From contig CAJKOJ010000045.1 in assembly GCA_905201505.1 (NCBI GenBank), positions 1 to 15,393 on the forward strand: a DNA stretch of 15,393 nt, in the 5' to 3' direction. The notes under the pieces were generated by a model. The model saw only the letters and a list, made by a program, of their open reading frames with translations. It had not been told where the DNA came from and did no database searches. The translations under genes were made by a program, and so were the position numbers. This DNA is from an uncultured Eubacteriales bacterium (GTDB taxonomy: Bacteria > Bacillota > Clostridia > Lachnospirales > CAG-274). Positions 1 to 4,157 of this stretch are shown piece after piece. Each line of letters starts with the position of its first letter. Positions within the stretch are counted from its first letter, which is position 1.

Positions 1-70
1 ATATTATAAGAACTTTGTTAATAACAGTCAAAAGTCAAGTTCTTAAATACAAAAGGTATCTTACAAATTT

Positions 71-100
71 AATATAACGATTTATTTAAATCATTATATT
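71..100. repeat. AT-rich inverted repeat
   Basis: The arms AATATAA (71-77) and TTATATT (94-100), extended inward by GATTT/AAATC after one mismatch, form an imperfect palindrome. It could be an operator or a hairpin in the 3' UTR of a gene outside the window. A second weak pair (AAGAACTT 8-15 with AAGTTCTT 37-44) lies just upstream. Bases 1-110 contain no convincing gene. Confidence 0.3.
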
Positions 101-111
101 AAACATTATTT

Positions 112-145
112 AGACGGCAGAGGATTTTTCCCTTGCCGTCTTTTT
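112..145 (+). terminator. Intrinsic terminator of a gene left of the window
   Basis: An 8-bp stem (AGACGGCA / TGCCGTCT) closes a loop of about 13 nt and is followed by TTTTTATT on the plus strand. It probably ends a plus-strand transcript that enters from outside the window. From 146 to 277 I see only AT-rich sequence. Confidence 0.7.
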
Positions 146-277
146 ATTATACCACAATTTTTTTTTGCACTCAACATAATATTTATTAAAATTCAAATTT
201 TTAATTTTTTATATATTTTATCCATATTTTTGTAGTTTTTTATCGTAAAAAGTCACTTTATGTTGTAAAAGTATACA

Positions 278-308
278 AGACCGTGGGACGGTTCCCCGGT
301 CTCGTTTT
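278..308 (+). repeat. REP-like palindrome, copy 1
   Basis: The arms AGACCG-T-GGG and CCC-CGGTCT surround the loop ACGGTT, followed by a short T-run. The core GGGACGGTTCC matches a palindrome type found dispersed in many bacterial genomes and often linked to RAYT (REP-associated tyrosine transposase) enzymes. That link is from memory, and no transposase is present here. Two more copies are at 1348 and 1901. All three lead directly into a decayed CRISPR repeat. Confidence 0.6.
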
Positions 309-310
309 CC

Positions 311-620
311 GCTGCAATACAATTCTTGTCTCCCCTTGCCCTCTTTTTCCTTTTCCTCTGCAATACAATTCTTGTTGCCCTTTAACCCTTACTCCTTTTC
401 CTCTGCAATGCAATTCTCGTCTCCCCTTTCTCCTTTTCCTCTGCAATGCAATTCTTGTTTCCCCTTAACCCGTTCTCCTTTTCCTCTGCAATGCAATCCT
501 TGTTTCCCTTTAACCCTTTCTCCTTTTCCTCTGCAATACAATTCTCGTCTCCCTTTAACCCTTTCTCCTTTTCCTCTGCAATGCAATTCTTGTTTCCCCT
601 CTCCCTCTTTCTCTTTTTTT
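311..620. repeat. 45-bp minisatellite related to the CRISPR repeat
   Basis: Seven tandem units begin with CTGCAATRCAA at 312, 358, 403, 441, 486, 531 and 576. The steps are 46, 45, 38, 45, 45 and 45 bp. The first 29 or so bases of each unit align with the CRISPR repeat found from 777 onward (CAATACAA, then TTCTTGTTTCCCTTTAAC, against CAATACAA, then CTCTTGTTTCTCTTTAAC). The other 16 or so bases are a nearly invariant pyrimidine stretch (CCTTTCTCCTTTTCCT). Because the would-be spacers are short and alike, this is not a working CRISPR array. The 45-bp period keeps frames open on both strands and produces 15-residue repeats, which I judge to be artefacts. Confidence 0.8.
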
Positions 621-623
621 AAC

Positions 624-661
624 AATAAAAAAACTGCCCTGTTTAAATAGAGCAGTTTTTT
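624..661 (-). terminator. Hairpin terminator, probably for the CRISPR array 1 transcript
   Basis: The stem AAAAAACTGC / GCAGTTTTTT has a loop of about 14 nt and T-runs on both strands, so it could work in either direction. On the minus strand it lies directly downstream of the leader-distal end of CRISPR array 1 and would end the pre-crRNA before the minisatellite. Confidence 0.6.
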
Positions 662-713
662 GTAAGTTTTGTTTAAGTTAATAGTAATGTGCCTGGATAA
701 GTATAAATGTTAG

Positions 714-1200
714 CTTTAATTCAACACTTGTTTTCTTTAACTCCCGCTCCACATTCACAGCATTTAAGTATTCCGCGTTTCAATACAACCCTTGTTTCTC
801 TTTAACCAGCAGAGAATGCGGAAATGTTTAAAGTATATGTTGTTTCAATACAACTCTTGTTTCTCTTTAACTATTGCTACAAAAGAAGTTTATGTTGATG
901 GATTTTCGTTTCAATACAACGCTTGTTTCTCTTTAACACGTAATAGGGAATTATGTTTATGTTAAGGAAAAAAGTTTCAATACAACTCTTGTTTCTCTTT
1001 AACACTTTTGGGTGTTGGTAATTCCCAAATTAGTTATTTGTTTCAATACAACTCTTGTTTCTCTTTAACAAATTTTGGGTTTAAATACCCATTAAGTGCT
1101 TTCCTGTTTCAATACAACTCTTGTTTCTCTTTAACATAAAAGGTAATATATCTGAACTTAATCTTGGTGTGTTTCAATACAACTCTTGTTTCTCTTTAAC
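714..1200 (-). CRISPR. CRISPR array 1: seven intact repeats plus one degenerate terminal repeat
   Basis: Thirty-base repeats occur at 777-806, 842-871, 908-937, 974-1003, 1040-1069, 1106-1135 and 1171-1200, with spacers of 35-36 bp. On the plus strand each starts GTTTCAATACAA and ends CTTGTTTCTCTTTAAC. Two differ by one base in the middle (777 and 908). The repeat at 714-741 is degenerate and shortened. Read on the minus strand, the repeat ends in ATTGAAAC, the usual 5' handle of type I and III crRNAs. Decay at the left end and a conserved leader at the right both support minus-strand transcription from about 1300. The seven spacers show no similarity to one another or to other parts of the window, and I could not identify their targets. 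No cas genes are in the window, so the interference machinery must be elsewhere or absent. Confidence 0.95.
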
Positions 1201-1337
1201 CCAGTAAATAAGCCATTTTCAATTTTACTGCATTTTCAGAAAGTGTAGTAAATAAGCCAAAAAATGCAAATAAAACTAATATTTTTCCAAGCTCATTTGC
1301 CTTACTTCTATTATATCACATTTAATTTACTTTGCAA
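1201..1337 (-). promoter_or_regulatory. Leader and promoter of CRISPR array 1
   Basis: Next to the first repeat is a segment of about 30 bp (1201-1230) shared almost exactly with 2097-2126 beside array 2. Further out, a minus-strand promoter reads TTGCAA (1332-1337), 16 bp, TATAAT (1310-1315), which predicts a start near 1303. Array 2 has the same boxes and spacing. The motif AAATAAGCCA occurs twice here (1206-1215 and 1250-1259). Conservation next to the repeat suggests the adaptation site, which is inference from known leaders. Confidence 0.75.
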
Positions 1338-1347
1338 GTGTATTTTT

Positions 1348-1380
1348 GAGACCGGGGGACGGTTCCCGGTATCATTTTTT
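1348..1380 (+). repeat. REP-like palindrome, copy 2
   Basis: GAGACCGGG and CCCGGTATC flank a GGACGGTT loop, with one mismatch in the stem. ATTTTTT follows, so the element could also terminate plus-strand transcription. A decayed CRISPR repeat starts at 1381, immediately after the T-run. Confidence 0.6.
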
Positions 1381-1410
1381 GTCGCAATATAACCTTTGTT
1401 TCTCTTTTAC
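1381..1410 (-). repeat. Solitary degenerate CRISPR repeat
   Basis: This 30-bp stretch matches the array repeat through CAATA at its left and TTTGTTTCTCTTTTAC at its right, with several substitutions. It has no partner repeat at spacer distance. Its right end lies 5 bp from the -35 box of antisense RNA A. A related partial copy (about 1585-1599) precedes the promoter of antisense RNA B, so the repeat and promoter were probably duplicated together. Confidence 0.6.
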
Positions 1411-1415
1411 ATTAC

Positions 1416-1444
1416 TTGACATTACAATTATCCTGTGTTATTGT
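1416..1444 (+). promoter_or_regulatory. Promoter of antisense RNA A
   Basis: TTGACA (1416-1421), a 17-bp spacer and TATTGT (1439-1444) form a near-consensus sigma-A promoter, predicting a start near A1451. The sequence across both boxes is repeated almost exactly at 1605-1633. Confidence 0.8.
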
Positions 1445-1450
1445 TAAATC

Positions 1451-1540
1451 ACAAGAGAGAGCAACCTCAGCGGTTGCTATCCCACATAAGTTTCTTTTTT
1501 AATCGTCCTTTATGTGGTAGTGAAGGACGGTTATTTTTTT
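1451..1540 (+). ncRNA. Small RNA A, predicted antitoxin RNA (duplicate copy)
   Basis: A transcript of about 89 nt is predicted between the promoter at 1416-1444 and a terminator whose stem pairs 1502-1510 with 1523-1531, followed by a T-run to 1540. It starts with a hairpin pairing GCAACC (1461-1466) with GGTTGC (1472-1477) around TCAGC. Small RNA B has the same loop, but the last stem pair is changed from C-G to T-A. That compensatory change argues for a selected RNA fold. The terminator loop (1510-1517, TTATGTGG) is also complementary to CCACATAA at 1482-1489, allowing a pseudoknot or alternative fold. The 3' end overlaps the end of minus-strand ORF A, as in type I toxin-antitoxin loci. No expression evidence is available. 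Confidence 0.6.
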
Positions 1541-1611
1541 ATGTAAATTATTATTAACAGCAACATTATCAATGAGTAAATATATTTGTTTCTCTTTATA
1601 TTACTTGACAT
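1531..1611 (-). CDS. Predicted 26-residue hydrophobic toxin-like peptide A (duplicate, possibly decayed)
   Basis: The ORF runs from ATG at 1611 to TAA at 1531. It has a basic N-terminus (MSSNIKRNK), a hydrophobic stretch of about 15 residues (LIMLLLIII) and ends YIKK. Its last 11 or so codons and the bases after the stop (TAACCG) resemble toxin B at 1720-1782, so the two are probably homologues. Unlike B, it has only a weak ribosome site (AGGA about 8 nt upstream) and no clear promoter, because the upstream DNA is the promoter of small RNA B. It could be translated only from read-through of the toxin B transcript, or it may be a remnant. The codons AAA-GAG-AAA-CAA overlap the CRISPR-repeat-like segment. 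A shorter version could start at the internal Met (1566). Confidence 0.4.
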   Translation of the reverse strand: MSSNIKRNKYIYSLIMLLLIIIYIKK

Positions 1612-1633
1612 TACAATTATCCTGTGTTATTAT
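1605..1633 (+). promoter_or_regulatory. Promoter of antisense RNA B
   Basis: TTGACA (1605-1610), 17 bp and TATTAT (1628-1633) predict a start near A1640. It is a near-identical duplicate of the promoter at 1416-1444. Confidence 0.8.
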
Positions 1634-1639
1634 TAAATC

Positions 1640-1727
1640 ACAAGAGGGAGCAACTTCAGCAGTTGCCATCCCATTAGGCTTTTTAGGTTATATAACCGTC
1701 TACCGTGCAGGGTAGGCGGTTATTTTC
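1640..1727 (+). ncRNA. Small RNA B, predicted antisense antitoxin of toxin B
   Basis: An RNA of about 88 nt is predicted. It opens with a stem of GGGA plus GCAACT (1646-1655) paired to AGTTGC and TCCC (1661-1672), with a two-base bulge and loop TCAGC. It ends with a strong terminator pairing AACCGTCTACC (1694-1704) with GGTAGGCGGTT (1711-1721), then TATTTTCG. The last 8 or so bases cover the end of the toxin B ORF, and the terminator stem is complementary to the toxin mRNA just after its stop codon. Convergent genes overlapping at their 3' ends are known for type I pairs of Firmicutes such as txpA/ratA. Assignment as an antitoxin is inference from this layout. Confidence 0.62.
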
Positions 1728-1782
1728 GTATTATGTAAAGAATTATAACTAATAAAGTTAAATATAATGTTTCTTTATCCAT
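1720..1782 (-). CDS. Predicted type I toxin B, 20-residue membrane peptide
   Basis: ATG at 1782 is preceded by a near-perfect ribosome site, AGGGAGGTGAT (1796-1786), with 7 nt between GGAGG and ATG. The peptide begins MDKETLYLTL, continues as a single hydrophobic helix and ends YIIRK. This charged-hydrophobic-basic pattern is that of small type I toxins and recalls the holin-like TxpA group, though it is shorter than the members I know. A consensus minus-strand promoter lies at 1851-1879, giving a 5' UTR of about 62 nt that can hide the ribosome site. An antisense RNA converges on its 3' end. It lies between two CRISPR arrays, a setting described for type I toxins of Clostridioides difficile. 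Toxicity is not shown by sequence. It could instead be a small regulatory peptide. Confidence 0.6.
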   Translation of the reverse strand: MDKETLYLTLLVIILYIIRK

Positions 1783-1832
1783 AAAATCACCTCCCTTATT
1801 AAAAGGTAGGTGAGATAACAACCGCCTGTCAT
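1758..1832 (-). other. Upstream ORF overlapping toxin B out of frame
   Basis: A 24-codon frame starts at ATG 1832, 12 nt after the predicted transcript start, and ends at TAA 1758 inside the toxin B ORF. It begins MTGGCYLTYLL and ends WIKKHYI, so it is also hydrophobic and basic. A purine run (AGAGGG) lies very close to the ATG, probably too close for good initiation. It may couple translation to toxin B, be an alternative product, or be chance. Confidence 0.2.
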
Positions 1833-1844
1833 TCCCTCTTGCTT
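1783..1844 (-). promoter_or_regulatory. Structured 5' UTR of toxin B that can sequester its ribosome site
   Basis: On the minus strand TCACCTACCTT (1813-1803) can pair with AAGGGAGGTGA (1797-1787) around a short loop, with one mismatch, burying the whole Shine-Dalgarno region. In addition AGGCGGTT (1827-1820) is complementary to AACCGCCT just after the stop codon (1721-1714), which would allow 5'-3' closure of the mRNA. Both devices are known from other type I toxin mRNAs. Here they are read by eye only. Confidence 0.5.
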
Positions 1845-1850
1845 ACAATT

Positions 1851-1879
1851 ATTATACAATATTTTACATACATTGTAAA
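1851..1879 (-). promoter_or_regulatory. Promoter of toxin B
   Basis: On the minus strand TTTACA (1879-1874), 17 bp and TATAAT (1856-1851) predict a start near 1844. REP-like copy 3 lies about 20 bp upstream of the -35 box, between this promoter and CRISPR array 2. Confidence 0.8.
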
Positions 1880-1900
1880 TAATATTTTGCACGAGACCAT

Positions 1901-1935
1901 GAGACCAGGGGACGGTTCCCTGGTCTCATTTTTTT
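1901..1935 (+). repeat. REP-like palindrome, copy 3
   Basis: GAGACCAGGG (1901-1910) and CCCTGGTCTC (1918-1927) pair perfectly around GACGGTT. A followed by seven T completes a terminator-like element on the plus strand. A half-copy (GAGACCAT) precedes it at 1893. On the minus strand the hairpin separates the end of CRISPR array 2 from the toxin B promoter. Confidence 0.75.
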
Positions 1936-2096
1936 GCTGCAATACAATTCTTGTTTCCCTTTAACTTGCCACAAAAAAAGGAGCTTAAAAGCCCCTTTAA
2001 AATTTCAATACAACGCTTGTTTCTCTTTAACGCGACTTATTGCTGACAGCAAGAAGAAGAAATTTGATTTCAATACAACGCTTGTTTCTCTTTAAC
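1936..2096 (-). CRISPR. CRISPR array 2: two repeats plus one degenerate terminal repeat
   Basis: Repeats lie at 2002-2031 and 2067-2096 with a 35-bp spacer (2032-2066). Both differ from array 1 by A instead of G at the first base and by AACGCTTG in the middle. The degenerate repeat at 1936-1965 (26 of 30 bases match the array 1 repeat) is separated from the next one by exactly 36 bp, so it is the leader-distal end of this array. The spacer between them (1966-2001) contains a terminator-like inverted repeat (AAAGGAGC / GCCCCTTT, one mismatch). Orientation is minus, with the leader at 2097-2185. A short array with a complete leader suggests low acquisition or loss of spacers. Confidence 0.85.
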
Positions 2097-2185
2097 CCAA
2101 TAAATAAGCCATTTTTTATTTTACTGCTTTTTTCCAAGCGGCATTTATTATATTTATATTATATCACAACTGATTTGTTTTGCAA
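2097..2185 (-). promoter_or_regulatory. Leader and promoter of CRISPR array 2
   Basis: Positions 2097-2126 copy the repeat-proximal leader of array 1. The minus-strand promoter TTGCAA (2180-2185), 16 bp, TATAAT (2158-2163) predicts a start near 2151. AAATAAGCCA is at 2102-2111 and occurs again outside the leader at 2245-2254. Confidence 0.75.
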
Positions 2186-2276
2186 GTAATTTATTATTAC
2201 ACAACAATTTTGTGCAAAAAAACAATCAATCATTGATACTTTAAAAATAAGCCACTGTTGCTTCAATTACTATACA

Positions 2277-2305
2277 TTGTAGATTATAAATTTATATGTT
2301 ATACT
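2277..2305 (+). promoter_or_regulatory. Promoter of the WG/SLH protein gene
   Basis: TTGTAG (2277-2282), 17 bp and TATACT (2300-2305) predict a start near 2312. That leaves about 25 nt of leader before the ATG at 2337 and supports that start over the ATG at 2319. Confidence 0.5.
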
Positions 2306-2336
2306 TAAATAAAAATATATGAAAAAAGGTGTTTAT

Positions 2337-3914
2337 ATGAAATGGATTTTGACTTTTATACTTTCTCTTTTTCTCATTGTCCCCGCTTCAGCCTCAGACA
2401 ACTGGCAGGATAACTGGGGCAATGTAGAGAATATATCAGGAACAGACCGATACATTTGCATAAATTATCTGGATAACAATGACTATCAGTCAGCTGTTGC
2501 CGACAGCAGCGGAAACATAATATACGGTCCCGTATATGGACTTCTGTGGGGTACAGATGACCCCGATAGATATGTCTATGGCAGAGATTTTGAAAGTATG
2601 GGATTAATAGACAGCAAAGGAAATACCCTTGTTGACTTTGCATACAGCCATTTTGAAAAGATTAAAGGGTATAATGCTTACATTGTGTCTGATACAATAG
2701 GAGCCAAATACGGTGTTATTGACGACAGCAGAAAAATTCTAATTAATCCTGAATATGATTATATAAGTCCTGAGTTCAAATGCGAATTGCTTTTGCTTTA
2801 TATATATGATGATGACTATAATATTAATTTAGGATTTGCCGATGTAAATTTCAATATTGTACTTCCTACTGTTTACAGCACTTATATAGACTTTAACAAT
2901 TCACTATACGCAGGCATTAAAGATGATAACTCACAGACAGAATACTACAAAATAAGTTCTAACAATAAACCTGAATATATTAACACTGTAGACGGCGAAG
3001 CTGTAAGCGTAATTGACAATAACACAATTCAGTACACAAAAAAGGTAAATGGTATAACAAACTTCGGTACTCTTGACAGTAACTTCAACACAGTAATTAA
3101 TGCTTGCTGGCAGTCTACATACGGACTTGATTTTAAGGACAATTATGCCATAGTACAAAGCGGAAGCACTTCTTCACAATACATAAAGGGTATAGGAGAC
3201 GTCTATGATGGAAAATACGGTGTTATTAATAAGAATGGAGAAATACTCATACAGCCTGTTTATGACAGTATAATATATTCTGGAAATGATACATTTATTT
3301 GTATATCTAACGGCAGAAAACAAGCTATTAACGTCAGGGGAACATTACTTGATATTGAAGCTGACCCCTGGGCTGTTGAAAGCATAAAAATTGCCATAGC
3401 AGAAGGTCTTGTACCTGAAACACTTCAGTGCCGTTACAGAGAAAAAATAACAAGAAAAGAATTCAGCCGCCTAGCACTTCAGACTTTCACAGTGCTCAAA
3501 CATTCATCTCTTAACAATATCTCTGACCTTTCTGATACAGATGTATTCACAGATACTGATGATAAGTATGTAATTGCGGCTTATAAACTTGGTATTGTTA
3601 ATGGCAGAGGAAACGGCAAATTTGCCCCTGATGAATTTATAACAAGACAGGAAGCGGCTGTTATGCTGTGTAACCTCCTCACTGCATTAAACTATACCCC
3701 AAATAAAATAACCCGCACAGACTTTGTAGATAAAGGCTACTTTGCCGACTGGGCAAAGGAAAGCATATATAAAATCAGCAGTATAAAAGATGAAAACGGT
3801 ATCCCTGTTATGGCAGGCACAGGCGGCGGTAAGTTCTCGCCTTGGTATAACTATGACATACAGCAGGCAATAGCAACCCTTGAGAGAATATATACCTTGT
3901 GCAGACAATATTAA
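2337..3914 (+). CDS. Secreted WG-repeat protein with three S-layer homology domains
   Basis: The 525-residue protein is probably exported and anchored to the cell wall. It starts with a signal peptide (MKWILTFILSLFLIVPASA, cleavage near residue 19). A region of WG/KWG-type beta repeats follows (about residues 45-335), seen in motifs such as GLIDSKGNTLV, KYGVIDDSRKILINPEYD and KYGVINKNGEILIQPVYD. The C-terminal part (about 342-520) holds three SLH modules, the second clearest (KLGIVNGRGNGKFAPDEFITR), which typically bind pyruvylated wall polymers. The ATG at 2337 is chosen over 2319 because AAGGTG lies just before it and 2319 has no ribosome site. The gene stands alone between its own promoter and terminator. 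The ligand of the WG region is unknown. Confidence 0.88.
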   Translation: MKWILTFILSLFLIVPASASDNWQDNWGNVENISGTDRYICINYLDNNDYQSAVADSSGNIIYGPVYGLLWGTDDPDRYVYGRDFESMGLIDSKGNTLVDFAYSHFEKIKGYNAYIVSDTIGAKYGVIDDSRKILINPEYDYISPEFKCELLLLYIYDDDYNINLGFADVNFNIVLPTVYSTYIDFNNSLYAGIKDDNSQTEYYKISSNNKPEYINTVDGEAVSVIDNNTIQYTKKVNGITNFGTLDSNFNTVINACWQSTYGLDFKDNYAIVQSGSTSSQYIKGIGDVYDGKYGVINKNGEILIQPVYDSIIYSGNDTFICISNGRKQAINVRGTLLDIEADPWAVESIKIAIAEGLVPETLQCRYREKITRKEFSRLALQTFTVLKHSSLNNISDLSDTDVFTDTDDKYVIAAYKLGIVNGRGNGKFAPDEFITRQEAAVMLCNLLTALNYTPNKITRTDFVDKGYFADWAKESIYKISSIKDENGIPVMAGTGGGKFSPWYNYDIQQAIATLERIYTLCRQY

Positions 3915-3920
3915 ACGCAA

Positions 3921-3958
3921 AAAAAATCCCTGTAACTAAATTGTTACAGGGATTTTAC
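3921..3958 (+). terminator. Terminator of the WG/SLH protein gene
   Basis: A 14-bp perfect stem (AAAATCCCTGTAAC with its complement) closes a 6-nt loop 8 nt after the stop codon. The stem is A-rich at its base and T-rich at its end, so it may work on both strands. Confidence 0.85.
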
Positions 3959-4011
3959 TATCTATAACAAGCTGTATTCTTTATTTATTCTTAATAAAAA
4001 ACTTTATTTTT

Positions 4012-4040
4012 TTGATAATTTCAAAATATTTCGGTATAAT
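4012..4040 (+). promoter_or_regulatory. Distal promoter of the ATPase-nuclease pair
   Basis: TTGATA (4012-4017), 17 bp and TATAAT (4035-4040) give a predicted start near 4047, with an untranslated leader of about 110 nt. Confidence 0.6.
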
Positions 4041-4094
4041 TTTCTATATTTATGCTAAGAGTATACATATTAACGATTTTATCGTAAATAGTGT

Positions 4095-4123
4095 TTGACA
4101 TTATAACAATTTGCAGTTATACT
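4095..4123 (+). promoter_or_regulatory. Proximal promoter of the ATPase-nuclease pair
   Basis: TTGACA (4095-4100), 17 bp and TATACT (4118-4123) form a near-consensus promoter with a predicted start near 4130, 28 nt before the ATG. Confidence 0.75.
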
Positions 4124-4157
4124 GTGTATAAGTCCTGTACTAAAGGAGGCAAAAAAT

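Noticed and set aside
311..620. Minisatellite as a third functional CRISPR array
   Set aside because: The period is 45 bp instead of about 66, and the would-be spacers are 16 bp and nearly identical.
336..650. A 104-codon plus-strand frame and minus-strand frames (389-625, 258-446) encoding 15-residue repeats
   Set aside because: They come from the 45-bp minisatellite, whose period is a multiple of three, so several frames stay open. No ribosome sites, and composition is that of translated repeats.
1451..1740. Riboswitches or attenuators (promoter, hairpin, terminator in tandem)
   Set aside because: No gene follows either terminator on the plus strand. The terminators meet the stop codons of minus-strand ORFs, which fits antisense RNAs better.
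2319..2336. Upstream ATG of the WG/SLH gene
   Set aside because: No ribosome site precedes it, and it lies within 7 nt of the predicted transcript start. The signal peptide begins naturally at 2337.
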